41,443 nucleotides of DNA, from contig JASMAS010000010.1 of the NCBI GenBank assembly GCA_030754235.1, positions 1 to 41,443 on the forward strand. Reading direction: 5' to 3'. The translations under genes and the position numbers were made by a program. This document shows, piece after piece, positions 8,933 to 17,529 of the stretch. The stretch's first letter is position 1; each line of letters begins with the position of its first letter. The notes under the pieces were generated by a model. It worked only from the letters and a program-made list of their open reading frames with translations. It was not told the DNA's origin and ran no database searches. Source of the DNA: Litorilituus sp. Lineage in GTDB: Bacteria; Pseudomonadota; Gammaproteobacteria; Enterobacterales; Alteromonadaceae.

Positions 8933-10447
8933 ATGCATAAACTTATTTCATCTCAAAAATTTTTATCTGTTTGTTTTTTCACAACCACACTTGCCTTATC
9001 TGGCTGCAAATCTACCTCAGAAAAATTTGTAGAAGATCAACAGCAAACTCAAGTGCAAAATGAACAATTTTTAATCGCAAAAAATGCGATTGAAAACCTA
9101 CAACAAAGTATGCAAGAAGCAAAAGAGGCTAATATCCCTTATTTTGCTTTAGAGCTTTATAATGATGCAAAAGAAGAGCAAGACGATGCCAATGATAAAT
9201 TTGATGATATTCGTTTTGCCCCACACAAAACTACGCAAAGCAAAACCAATAAAATCTTAGCTGACATTAAAAAAGCAAAACAATTTTTAGCAAAAGCCTC
9301 TCTAATTAAAGAATCTGCTGAAAAAATACTTGCAGAAAGTTTATCCCAACTAGAAACACTCAAGGGATTAAATGCTGATAAATTATTTTCAAAAGAATTT
9401 AACAAGTCACAAAACAAAGTTTCAGATTTAATTGAATTGATTGCTGAAGGGAAACAAGCTAAAGCGCAAGAGCAACAAGCCAAAGTATTACCTTTACTTA
9501 ATGCCATAGAAATCAAAGCGGTTAAAAAAGTTGAATTAAGAGAGCTCAGACAGTTGTTGGCTACATTAAAGAGCGCAAAAATTAATAGAATCTCGCCAAT
9601 TAGTTATCAAAAAACTCTCGGCCTAGCGCAAACAGCCGAATCTGTTATTGCTACAAACCCTAAAGATAAAGCAGCCATTAGAGACAGTGTTGCATTAGCT
9701 CTTTTTGAAGCTAAACATACCCAAAACATAACTATTGCCGTAAGAAACTTACGTGCATTAAACAAAAATGACTATGAGCAATATATTCTAGGTTTTGAAA
9801 ATAAGCTTAATAGTGTCAGTCAGGCTTTAGAGGGGCTAAATTTAAGGGATCAAGTACTTTCAGAGCAAACAACCAGTTTAGTATCACAAGGTGAGTCATT
9901 AAACGCACAGTTAAAGCAACAGACAAACAAAATAGCCCAGTTAGAACAATCAATGATCAGTAAAGATGAATTAATATTGGCTGCTACTCAAGATAAAGAC
10001 AGTTTTTCAACAATGATTCAAGCTAAGCTAACAGAAAAAAATACTCAACTTGAGCAACAAAAAAAACAATTAGCAAAATTAATGCAAAGCCAACTTTCTT
10101 TAGAGCAACAAATCACGGCAGCAAACAAGGAAGTAGCCCTCACTAAACAACAGCTAGAGCAAACAAAAAATCAACATAGTTTGGAATTAGCTAAAAGTGA
10201 ACTTGCCTCTTCAACCAGTAATTTATCTATTGAAAAGAAACAACTAGAATTTGAAAAGCAAATACAAGCATTACAGACTGAATTAACAAAAGCGAAAGCA
10301 AGAAACTCTGCATTAAATCAAGAAACAAAAACACTCAATGCCAGCATAGCAAAATTAAAAACTGAAAAATCACAAGTTAAACAAGAACCTGCGCCAAGCA
10401 TAGTGCCAAAAGATGCTGTTATTAAGCAAAAAGCAGCAGATCAATAG
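8933..10447 (+). CDS. Coiled-coil lipoprotein of unknown function
   Basis: Not recognised as a named protein. The 504-aa product has a signal peptide with a lipobox LSGC (Cys25), so it should be a lipid-anchored envelope protein. Residue 26 is Lys rather than Asp, so the Lol rule gives no inner-membrane retention signal and outer-membrane sorting is expected. Residues ~40-130 contain ELYNDAKEEQDDANDKF and helical repeats rich in Ala and Lys, similar in style to DUF4398-type lipoproteins. From ~270 to 490 it is a long, Gln/Glu/Lys-rich coiled coil. The end is a short basic tail. Composition is strongly Lys/Gln/Ala biased. It is flanked by a possible promoter and a strong terminator, so it is probably monocistronic. 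A structural or periplasm-spanning role is an inference. Confidence 0.85.
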   Translation: MHKLISSQKFLSVCFFTTTLALSGCKSTSEKFVEDQQQTQVQNEQFLIAKNAIENLQQSMQEAKEANIPYFALELYNDAKEEQDDANDKFDDIRFAPHKTTQSKTNKILADIKKAKQFLAKASLIKESAEKILAESLSQLETLKGLNADKLFSKEFNKSQNKVSDLIELIAEGKQAKAQEQQAKVLPLLNAIEIKAVKKVELRELRQLLATLKSAKINRISPISYQKTLGLAQTAESVIATNPKDKAAIRDSVALALFEAKHTQNITIAVRNLRALNKNDYEQYILGFENKLNSVSQALEGLNLRDQVLSEQTTSLVSQGESLNAQLKQQTNKIAQLEQSMISKDELILAATQDKDSFSTMIQAKLTEKNTQLEQQKKQLAKLMQSQLSLEQQITAANKEVALTKQQLEQTKNQHSLELAKSELASSTSNLSIEKKQLEFEKQIQALQTELTKAKARNSALNQETKTLNASIAKLKTEKSQVKQEPAPSIVPKDAVIKQKAADQ

Positions 10448-10490
10448 CACACAACTATAATGAATGCATATAATTAAACGTTCATCGGTT

Positions 10491-10527
10491 AAAAGTGATT
10501 ACTCTCTTTTGAGTAATCACTTTTTAT
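10491..10527 (+). terminator. Rho-independent terminator after the lipoprotein gene
   Basis: A perfect 14-bp stem (AAAAGTGATTACTC at 10491-10504 and its complement at 10511-10524) has a six-base loop and continues in T. The A-rich 5' side means it could also work on the minus strand. Confidence 0.85.
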
Positions 10528-10704
10528 CTGTTCTACAATAGAGCAAAACAATATGGCAAATTATTATAATAGGACTTGAATCCCCCTGCAGCTTAAAATA
10601 AATTAATCATCTCATACAATTAAACACAACCTAACCGGATAAATTAAGCTTAGCCACTAGTTATGCTTGTACATTGTCTGACTGGGTAAACACTGTGGAA
10701 TACC

Positions 10705-11967
10705 ATGACGATTCAAAATCACTTTCCTTATGTAAATAACAAAATGTTTGCTGAAAATGTTGCCCTACATGACATTGCTGAGCAAGTAGGTACACCATTT
10801 TATTGTTATTCAAATACCGCGATAGCTGAGAATTTTCAACATTATCAACAAGCATTTTCAGATCAAGAGGTATTAATTTGTTATGCGATAAAAGCCAATA
10901 GCAATCAAGCTGTACTTACTACCTTAGCAAAATTAGGCTCCGGAGCTGATGTAGTGTCAGAAGGTGAAATTCGCCGTGCTCGTGCTGCTGGTATTTCAGC
11001 TGCAAAAATAGTTTATTCAGGTGTAGCTAAATCAGCATCTGAAATTGAATACGCATTAAGTGAAGGTATTTTCCAATTTAATGTTGAATCAGAGCCAGAG
11101 CTTAAACTCATTAGTCAAATTGCCACCCGTTTAGAGAAAGTGGCCGCCATTGCTTTTAGAATAAATCCTGATGTCTGTGCAAATACCCATGAAAAAATTT
11201 CAACTGGCAAAGCAGAAAATAAATTTGGCGTGCCTATTAGCCAAGCCAAAATAGCTTATAGACGCGCCGCAGAGTTACCCGGTATCAAAGTACAGGGCGT
11301 CGATGTCCATATTGGCTCACAATTAACTGAGCTTGCACCATTTGAAGAAGCCTATAAGCGCATTGCTCAACTAGTCACTGAACTCAAAGAAGACGGGCAC
11401 GATATTCAGGTCATTGATATCGGTGGCGGTTTAGGCATAACCTATGATAATGAAGTCATTCCCCCTAAGACTCACTATGCTGCAATCGCGAAAACACAAC
11501 TAGGCCATTTAAACTGTAAAATAGTGATTGAGCCAGGTCGTTCTTTATTAGGCAATGCTGGTATTTTAGTTTCCCGTGTGGTGTTTGTTAAAACAGGTGA
11601 AGAGCGGCAATTTTTAATTTTAGATGCGGGTATGAATGATTTAGTTCGCCCCAGTATGTACGAAGCACACCATGAAATTTTAGCCGTCAATAAAGCGAAT
11701 GCCGCTATGAAAACCTACGATGTGGTCGGCCCAGTATGTGAAACTGGCGATACCTTTGCCAAAGCTCGTTCCGTTAATATATGCCAATCAGGTGATTTAA
11801 TTGCCATTATGAGCAGTGGAGCATACGGAGCCGTAATGGCCTCTACCTACAATACTCGCATGTTAGCACCTGAAGTCATGGTCAAAGATAACGAATATGC
11901 AATTATTCGCCATCGCCCAAGCTATGAAGAAGTTATTAATGCTGACGCAGTGCCCAATTGGGTATAG
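10705..11967 (+). CDS. lysA: Diaminopimelate decarboxylase
   Basis: PLP enzyme that decarboxylates meso-diaminopimelate to L-lysine, the last step of lysine synthesis. It is a 420-aa fold-type III (alanine racemase-like) protein. The PLP lysine is in CYAIKANSN (Lys63). The barrel shows VDVHIGSQL near 204, the phosphate-binding IDIGGGLGITY near 238 and EPGRSLLGNAG near 285. The C-terminal domain holds the active-site VGPVCETGDTFA (Cys about 347) and SGAYGAVMASTYN. In many gammaproteobacteria a tiny lipoprotein gene (lptM/yifL) precedes lysA. I do not see an intact one here. dapF, the usual next gene, is also absent downstream, where an ArsR-type regulator follows. Confidence 0.98.
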   Translation: MTIQNHFPYVNNKMFAENVALHDIAEQVGTPFYCYSNTAIAENFQHYQQAFSDQEVLICYAIKANSNQAVLTTLAKLGSGADVVSEGEIRRARAAGISAAKIVYSGVAKSASEIEYALSEGIFQFNVESEPELKLISQIATRLEKVAAIAFRINPDVCANTHEKISTGKAENKFGVPISQAKIAYRRAAELPGIKVQGVDVHIGSQLTELAPFEEAYKRIAQLVTELKEDGHDIQVIDIGGGLGITYDNEVIPPKTHYAAIAKTQLGHLNCKIVIEPGRSLLGNAGILVSRVVFVKTGEERQFLILDAGMNDLVRPSMYEAHHEILAVNKANAAMKTYDVVGPVCETGDTFAKARSVNICQSGDLIAIMSSGAYGAVMASTYNTRMLAPEVMVKDNEYAIIRHRPSYEEVINADAVPNWV

Positions 11968-12293
11968 CTAACACGCTTTCATTACTCAACTGGCTTTCTA
12001 ATACCAATAATAAGAGCATTATTATGCTTTACATTTTATCGCGGCATCACATACGATAATAATCTTTAAAGACTCTTTGACCCTAGCAACTACTGCAGAG
12101 ATAGTTTTTAGCATTTTAGTTCTTTACATGAACAAGATGAGACAAGCATTTAATTGAGGGAGGTGGTTATAGCACCTATTATAGATTCACATACAAGATT
12201 AGCTTTCATTAACTCACAAATACATTAGCCTTTACTAATTTAAACTTCAATAGTAATATAAAATTATATTAATTGTTACCGTATGGTTTTAAC
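11968..12293. other. Intergenic region between lysA and the ArsR-type regulator
   Basis: AT-rich. The segment at about 12001-12030 begins ATACCAATAATAAGAG and contains a weak inverted repeat of AATAAT/ATTATT without a T tract. No gene is visible. The promoter of the regulator probably lies at its right end, but I cannot place it. Confidence 0.4.
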
Positions 12294-12599
12294 ATGATTA
12301 GTGGTCAACAAAAATTAGCAGAAAATGCCCACCTGGTTGGTGCCATTTTAAAACAAGTGTCTAATCCAAACCGTTTAATGATTTTATGCTGTATTACCGA
12401 TGATGAACTTACCGTAAGTGACTTAAATCAACAAGTAGCTTTATCACAATCAGCCTTATCACAACATTTAGCTAAACTTAGAGAGCATAATATTGTGGTA
12501 ACTCGCCGTGAGTCACAAGCCATTTTTTATCGAATTGCAGACCCTAAAATAAAAACACTGCTTGGATTTTTACAAGAAAAATTTTGTAATAACCATTAA
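12294..12599 (+). CDS. ArsR/SmtB-family repressor with SqrR/BigR-type cysteine pair
   Basis: Small winged-helix regulator of 101 aa. The first in-frame ATG at 12294 is preferred over a TTG seven codons upstream. The DNA-binding helix is in LSQSALSQHLAKLREHNIV (about 53-71), followed by the wing RRESQAIFYRI. It lacks the classical metal motif ELCVCDL: the alpha-3 region reads DELTVSDLNQQ. It has Cys at 32 and 33 (MILCCIT) and Cys98 near the C-terminus (EKFCNNH). The 66-residue spacing between Cys32 and Cys98 equals that of the reactive cysteines of the sulfide/persulfide sensors SqrR (41/107) and BigR (42/108). It therefore more likely senses reactive sulfur or redox state than metal. No sulfide-oxidation gene is adjacent, so its target is unknown. 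Confidence 0.88.
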   Translation: MISGQQKLAENAHLVGAILKQVSNPNRLMILCCITDDELTVSDLNQQVALSQSALSQHLAKLREHNIVVTRRESQAIFYRIADPKIKTLLGFLQEKFCNNH

Positions 12600-12979
12600 A
12601 TTTTTATTTTTTAGTTTAGGCTCAAAGTCATGCCCAAAATGGTGTCTGTTGATTGCATCATGACCTTATCGTATAACTCATGTTTGGCTAGGCTATAAAC
12701 CACGTCCCCCTATCGCCCTTTATCATTTATTTAGTTATTATAATACAACAACTTAGAGGCGATAAAAGTAAAAAAAACATTCTGTGTTTTTTTATCAGAC
12801 TGGCTTAAGCAGAGTAAGACGTACTGATTACTGTTTTATTCGCTGTTAGAGATAGACAAAAAAGAGCCGTAACTACTTTAAGAACAGATTATATTTACGA
12901 TGAATATAAAAAAACACTTTTGTTATACTTGTCATCTGGTTAGGATATAGGCCTACAATCACAGCAAAGGTGTTCATAT
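12600..12979. other. Intergenic region before the CZB chemoreceptor
   Basis: Contains two inverted repeats but no gene: TATCGCC at 12711-12717 with GGCGATA at 12758-12764, and an all A/T-rich hairpin at 12771-12793 (AAAAAAACA/TGTTTTTTT) that could be a weak terminator for the regulator. TATAAT at 12739-12744 lies inside the first repeat but lacks a good -35. Confidence 0.4.
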
Positions 12980-14077
12980 ATGTTCGGTTTGCCCAGTAAA
13001 GAAAAATTTGCAGCACTACAAAAAGAAAATTTACAACTCAAACAGCAAGTTTCATCATTAGAGTCAGAAATTGCTGAAGCCAATAATGAAAGTCATCAAC
13101 TTGCCGAAGATATGGCAAGTAATACAGAACGTTACCGTCATCAAGAAGAAATTAATACTTTATGGTTAAGCTCTTCTAATTTAATAAATAATATTCGTGA
13201 AGACATTTCATCGTCTTCCAGTGAGCTTACTGCCCACCGCGATAAATTTCAGACATCAGAGGAACTTTTCTCTAAAATCCTCTCGATGTTGGCTTCAACT
13301 ATAGTTGCAACATCAAAAATTAGTCATGATAGCCAAAGTGCATCAACTTCGGTTGATAATTTAAAATCAACCACCGCAGGCATTAATGACTTTGTAAATA
13401 TTATCAAAGGTATCTCAGATCAAACGAACTTGTTGGCATTAAATGCGGCCATTGAGGCAGCTCGTGCTGGTGAGCAAGGTAGAGGTTTTGCCGTGGTTGC
13501 TGATGAAGTGAGAACTTTGGCCCAACGCTCAGCTGAAGCGTCTAATGAAATTTCAAACCTCATTGAACAAGTCAATCAACAAATGGAACATGTGATTGAA
13601 GGGATTCATGGAGTCGGTGAGAAAAGTATTGAAATAAGCCAGAGCACCTCAAATATTGAAAGTACAGCTGATAACATTGTTACTATGTCAAAAAGCATGT
13701 ACTCAGTGATAAACAGCTCAACTGTTGATGCTTTTCTACAAGCAGTGAAACTGGATCATCTAGTCTGGAAGCAAGAGGTCTATCAAGCCATGCTAGGTAT
13801 TTCTACTAAAAACATTGATGACTTTGAAGATCAACATCACTGCCAATTGGGTCAATGGTACTTCCAAGGCGAAGGAGCAGAGAAATATACAGACCATAGC
13901 GCCTTTAAGCAACTTGAAACACCTCATACAAAAGTTCATCAACATGGTATCAGCGCTTTAAAAGCAATGAAGGATGGCAATATGACGCAAGTAATCCAAG
14001 ATTTAACCATCATGGAAAATGCGAGTGTCGAAGTTATTAACTTATTAACAACATTATCAAATCAAATTAAAAAGTAA
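12980..14077 (+). CDS. Soluble methyl-accepting chemotaxis protein with CZB zinc-binding domain
   Basis: Chemoreceptor of 365 aa without any membrane segment, so cytoplasmic. Residues 7-50 are a Gln/Glu-rich coiled coil. Residues ~95-245 are a shortened MCP signalling domain with the CheA/CheW-binding hairpin tip ([20 protein letters not shown] at 144-163, then [18 protein letters not shown]). Residues ~250-335 form a chemoreceptor zinc-binding (CZB) domain with all four ligands: His260 in LDHLVWK, Cys288 in HHCQLGQWY, and His316 and His320 in PHTKVH. CZB receptors are known to respond to zinc or to oxidants such as hypochlorite through the zinc-bound Cys. There is no PAS or other sensor domain, so the CZB is the likely sensor. 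No che or fli gene is in the window. Confidence 0.95.
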   Translation: MFGLPSKEKFAALQKENLQLKQQVSSLESEIAEANNESHQLAEDMASNTERYRHQEEINTLWLSSSNLINNIREDISSSSSELTAHRDKFQTSEELFSKILSMLASTIVATSKISHDSQSASTSVDNLKSTTAGINDFVNIIKGISDQTNLLALNAAIEAARAGEQGRGFAVVADEVRTLAQRSAEASNEISNLIEQVNQQMEHVIEGIHGVGEKSIEISQSTSNIESTADNIVTMSKSMYSVINSSTVDAFLQAVKLDHLVWKQEVYQAMLGISTKNIDDFEDQHHCQLGQWYFQGEGAEKYTDHSAFKQLETPHTKVHQHGISALKAMKDGNMTQVIQDLTIMENASVEVINLLTTLSNQIKK

Positions 14078-14565
14078 TCCCAACAAGTCGCTAAGCCTAA
14101 AATACTCACCTTTAAACTTAGCGACTCGGAGGACATCCCCAAAAATGACTTTTTTAAAAGACAACTAACAATAGTAAAAAGCCTTCCTCAATTTTAATAT
14201 ATTGAAAAATCAATACTGCAAAGGCATTAATCATAATGTCATCAAAAGTTGTTCACGCTAACAAAATACCTAATCGCTTTTATGGCTCAAAATAGTTTCA
14301 AAAGAGCAGTTGGTTTTTATTAAATTAAGATAAGCAAAATAATCAACAGTGATTTTTTGCTTAACCACCATATAAAAACACACAGACAGAATCAAAAAAA
14401 ACATAACCAATTGATTTACATTATTAATAAAAAACTAACACACAATTATTGACACATTAAAATCAAACTCATTACACCAAGAGTAGCAAGTCTATAACCT
14501 TGCTAAGATTACGTTAGTTACATAGAATACATAACAATTTACATTAGCAATATTTCAGGCAGATT
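14078..14565. other. Long intergenic region upstream of ettA
   Basis: About 490 bp with no credible gene. It contains a perfect ten-base inverted repeat just after the chemoreceptor (AGTCGCTAAG at 14086-14095 and CTTAGCGACT at 14117-14126) with a 21-nt loop and no T tract. A consensus -35 TTGACA lies at 14449-14454, but no good -10 follows at the right distance. The rest is AT-rich without visible structure. Confidence 0.45.
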
Positions 14566-16239
14566 ATGGCACTCCCAGATAAATTTATTTATTCCATGCA
14601 TCGTGTAAGCAAGGTTGTACCACCTAAGCGCACTATTTTAAAAGATATTTCTCTCTCATTTTTCCCAGGCGCTAAAATTGGTGTACTTGGCTTAAATGGT
14701 GCAGGTAAGTCAACACTATTACGCATTATGGCGGGGGTTGATACTGAGTTTGAAGGAGAAGCTAACGCCCTTGCTGGCACGAACATAGGCTATCTACCTC
14801 AAGAGCCAGAATTAGATGAAAGCAAAACCGTTCGCGAAGTGGTTGAAGAAGCCGTATCAGAAGTCAAAAATGCGTTAAAACGCCTAGATGAAGTATATAA
14901 TGAATACGCTGAAGAAGGGGCTGATTTTGATGCTCTCGCTAAAGAACAAGGGCAATTAGAAGATATTATTAACACCCAAGACGGTCATAACATTGACAAT
15001 GTCCTTGAGCGTGCAGCTGACGCATTACGCTTACCACCATGGGAGCAAAAAATCTCAGTACTTAGTGGTGGTGAACGCCGACGTGTCGCTCTATGTCATT
15101 TATTATTACAAAAGCCTGACATGCTATTATTAGATGAGCCAACTAACCATTTAGATGCCGAGTCTGTTGCTTGGTTGGAACGTTTTTTACATGATTACTC
15201 AGGTACAGTTGTCGCTATTACCCATGATAGATACTTCCTTGATAATGTTGCGGGCTGGATTTTGGAACTAGATAGAGGTGAAGGTATTCCATGGGAAGGC
15301 AATTACTCTTCTTGGCTTGAACAAAAAGATGCACGTTTAACCCAAGAAAGTAAAAGTGAAAATGCTTTACAGAAAACTATCAAACAAGAGCTAGAGTGGG
15401 TTCGTTCAAACCCTAAAGCAAGACAAGCAAAAAGTAAGGCTCGCATGGCCCGCTTTGAAGAACTAAGTAGTCAAGAAAGCCAAAAACGTAATGAAACTAA
15501 CGAGCTTTATATTCCACCAGGTCCACGCCTTGGCGATAAAGTGCTTGATGTTACTCACTTAACCAAATCATTCGATGGTAGAGTATTAATTGACGACTTA
15601 ACCTTTAGTATTCCTAAAGGGGCAATTGTTGGTATTATCGGTGCAAATGGTGCGGGTAAATCAACCCTCTTTAAAATGATGTCGGGTACAGAACAGCAAG
15701 ACTCTGGCACTATAGAGCTAGGTGAAACAGTACAATTGGCCAGTGTTGATCAATTCCGAAATGATATGGATGATAGCAATACTGTTTATCAAGAAATAAG
15801 TGAAGGACATGATATTTTAGCAATTGGTAATTATCAAATACCCAGTAGAGCTTATTGTTCTCGTTTTAACTTTAAAGGTAATGATCAGCAAAAATTCATT
15901 AAAGACCTCTCAGGGGGTGAACGTAATAGAGTTCATTTAGCCAAATTAGTGAAAACTGGCGGTAATCTATTACTACTTGATGAACCAACTAACGATTTAG
16001 ATGTTGAAACATTGCGTGCGCTTGAAGAGGCCATATTAGAGTTTCCAGGTTGTGCCATGGTTATCTCCCATGACCGTTGGTTTTTAGATAGAATCGCAAC
16101 GCATATTTTAGATTATCGTGATGAAGGGCAAATTAATTTCTTCGAAGGTAACTTCACCGAGTATGAAGCATGGTTGAAAAAAACCCTAGGAGCAGCGGCC
16201 ATTGAACCTCATAGGATTAAATATAAAAAAATAGGCTAA
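14566..16239 (+). CDS. ettA: Energy-dependent translational throttle protein, ABC-F ATPase
   Basis: ABC-F protein that binds the ribosomal E site and gates entry into elongation according to the ATP/ADP state. It is a soluble, 557-aa tandem ATPase with no membrane part. NBD1 has Walker A GLNGAGKST (42-50), signature LSGGERRRV (from 166) and Walker B LLLDEP (187-192). The P-tYR linker spans ~240-320 and is rich in charged residues. NBD2 has Walker A GANGAGKST (359-367), signature LSGGERNRV (from 448) and Walker B LLLLDEP (468-474). The arm insertion near 93-137 and the C-terminal EPHRIKYKKI tail are characteristic of EttA as opposed to Uup or YheS. The gene stands alone. Confidence 0.98.
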   Translation: MALPDKFIYSMHRVSKVVPPKRTILKDISLSFFPGAKIGVLGLNGAGKSTLLRIMAGVDTEFEGEANALAGTNIGYLPQEPELDESKTVREVVEEAVSEVKNALKRLDEVYNEYAEEGADFDALAKEQGQLEDIINTQDGHNIDNVLERAADALRLPPWEQKISVLSGGERRRVALCHLLLQKPDMLLLDEPTNHLDAESVAWLERFLHDYSGTVVAITHDRYFLDNVAGWILELDRGEGIPWEGNYSSWLEQKDARLTQESKSENALQKTIKQELEWVRSNPKARQAKSKARMARFEELSSQESQKRNETNELYIPPGPRLGDKVLDVTHLTKSFDGRVLIDDLTFSIPKGAIVGIIGANGAGKSTLFKMMSGTEQQDSGTIELGETVQLASVDQFRNDMDDSNTVYQEISEGHDILAIGNYQIPSRAYCSRFNFKGNDQQKFIKDLSGGERNRVHLAKLVKTGGNLLLLDEPTNDLDVETLRALEEAILEFPGCAMVISHDRWFLDRIATHILDYRDEGQINFFEGNFTEYEAWLKKTLGAAAIEPHRIKYKKIG

Positions 16240-16244
16240 TTCCC

Positions 16245-16342
16245 CTCAACTCGGCTTAATAGATATTGATTTAGATAGATTTCATTTACAGTAAATTATC
16301 TCTAGAGTTAAAAAAAGTAAAAATCCATCATACCGAGTTGAG
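16245..16342. repeat. 98-bp nested inverted-repeat structure
   Basis: The ends are a perfect ten-base inverted repeat, CTCAACTCGG at 16245-16254 and CCGAGTTGAG at 16333-16342. Inside it a second, nearly perfect repeat (AGATAGATTT around 16274-16283 and AAATTATCT around 16293-16301) could form an inner hairpin. It contains no ORF. It could be a miniature element, a structured RNA or part of the ettA 3' end. The sequence does not decide. Confidence 0.5.
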
Positions 16343-16361
16343 CTCAATAAAGTACTTAACG

Positions 16362-16404
16362 AAGAAAAGACAGCTAAAAAAGACTGTTTGGCTGTCTTTT
16401 CTTA
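16362..16404 (+). terminator. Stem-loop terminator between ettA and the PilZ gene
   Basis: A 13-bp perfect stem, AAGAAAAGACAGC at 16362-16374 and GCTGTCTTTTCTT at 16391-16403, with a 16-nt loop. The T-rich 3' arm fits a terminator of ettA. The symmetrical A/T ends allow function in both directions. Confidence 0.7.
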
Positions 16405-16450
16405 TACCAATTATAAAAAAACCAGACTATGCTAAAGGTATGTTTTATTA

Positions 16451-16840
16451 ATGAATAACATCAATGGGCATATTTTGACAGAAAACAGACGACAATTTAC
16501 TCGTATATTATTTTCAATTCAAGCAGAACTAATTATTGAGGATAAATCTTACCCTGTATCTATACATGATATTTCTCTCAATGGAGCCTTAGTTACAGCG
16601 GTGCAATCTGACCAGCCATTAAAAGGAAAGTTTGGCATTTTAAGTTTCTTTCTTTCAGATAATAAGTCTAAAGTAACAATGCATATTGCAGTAGTTCATG
16701 AACATGAAAATGAAACGGGCTTGCAATGCAATGCGATAGACATCGACAGTGTAACTATTCTTCGCCGTTTAATTGAACTTAATTTAGGTGATATTGCACA
16801 ATTAAATAAAGAGCTTAGCCAACTCTCTTGCGTTCACTAA
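16451..16840 (+). CDS. PilZ-domain protein, probable c-di-GMP receptor
   Basis: Single-domain PilZ protein of 129 aa. The c-di-GMP binding motifs are both visible near the N-terminus: the RxxxR motif as RRQFTR (residues 13-18) and the D/NxSxxG motif as DISLNG (about 42-47), followed by the beta-barrel up to about residue 110. With both motifs intact it should bind c-di-GMP and pass the signal to a partner in motility, adhesion or exopolysaccharide control. The partner is unknown. It follows a terminator hairpin and is 38 bp before the GcvR-like gene, so the two may be co-transcribed. Confidence 0.9.
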   Translation: MNNINGHILTENRRQFTRILFSIQAELIIEDKSYPVSIHDISLNGALVTAVQSDQPLKGKFGILSFFLSDNKSKVTMHIAVVHEHENETGLQCNAIDIDSVTILRRLIELNLGDIAQLNKELSQLSCVH

Positions 16841-16878
16841 TACACAAAATTATTTCAAATTATTTTTTAAGGAAACCT

Positions 16879-17376
16879 ATGAACCACATTGTTATCTCTT
16901 GTATTGGCCCAGATCAAACGGGCTTAGTCGATTCACTTTCTAAAATTATCAATGAACATCAAGGCAACTGGCAAGTAAGTAGCTTACATCATTTATCAGG
17001 TTTTTTTGCTGGCGTTATTGAAGTGGCCGTTGACAAAAGTCATTGCCAAAAATTAATCACGGCACTGAAGAAAATTCCCGGATTAAGTTGTCAAATTGAA
17101 GTGGCTGAAACAGATAACTCACCAATAACAACTAACTTAGTGCTTGAATTAACAGCCAATGACAGACCGGGCATTATACAAGAAATATCTTCTGTTATTC
17201 ATCAGCAAGGAGGAAATTTAATAAAACTTGTCAGTTCACAGTCAAGTGCCCCACATACAGGGCAATTAATGTTTAATGCTAAAGTTCAAGTAACAATGCA
17301 TGAAGCTGAGCTAAATAACTTAATCAGCGCACTAGAGCATATTGCTGATGATTTAATGGTAGATATATCTCACTAG
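16879..17376 (+). CDS. GcvR-like protein with two ACT domains
   Basis: 165-aa protein of the glycine cleavage system repressor (GcvR) family. The start at 16879 is chosen because AAGGAA lies 5 bp before it and because MNHIVISCIGPDQTGLVDSL begins the first ACT domain directly. An upstream in-frame ATG at 16828 lies inside the PilZ gene. The first ACT domain spans ~2-80, and the second begins NLVLELTANDRPGIIQEISS near residue 90 with the typical DRPGI turn. In E. coli GcvR binds GcvA when glycine is low and prevents activation of gcvTHP. Here no gcv gene is adjacent, so the exact partner is open. Confidence 0.88.
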   Translation: MNHIVISCIGPDQTGLVDSLSKIINEHQGNWQVSSLHHLSGFFAGVIEVAVDKSHCQKLITALKKIPGLSCQIEVAETDNSPITTNLVLELTANDRPGIIQEISSVIHQQGGNLIKLVSSQSSAPHTGQLMFNAKVQVTMHEAELNNLISALEHIADDLMVDISH

Positions 17377-17529
17377 GGGCTATTATTCTTTCAAGATAGT
17401 GACAGCGAACTGTAGGGGATTCATTCAACACAGCGCCTTTAAAACCGGGGAGATTCCAAATCAAAAGGAGATGACGTTGTCAAAGGACCCAATAACGCTG
17501 TCCGAAATAACCACAGTACTCACCGTGAC
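17377..17529. other. Structured convergent intergenic segment
   Basis: 153 bp between the convergent GcvR-like and phoR genes. It looks less AT-rich than its surroundings and contains a seven-base inverted repeat GACAGCG (17401-17407) and CGCTGTC (17496-17502). There is no T tract for either strand. A 29-codon ORF at about 17472 runs into phoR and is not credible. Confidence 0.4.

Noticed and set aside
10662-10704. Possible remnant of the small lysA-linked lipoprotein gene lptM (CLTG followed in another frame by GKHCGIP)
   Set aside because: The likeness needs a frameshift and covers only a few residues, and there is no signal sequence upstream. Chance is as good an explanation.
12771-12793. 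c-di-GMP or other riboswitch before the CZB receptor
   Set aside because: Only an A/T hairpin is present. None of the conserved aptamer motifs could be found.
12980-14077. Frame-disrupted or truncated MCP, because it lacks membrane segments and is short
   Set aside because: The signalling tip and the complete CZB domain show it is a normal soluble receptor type.
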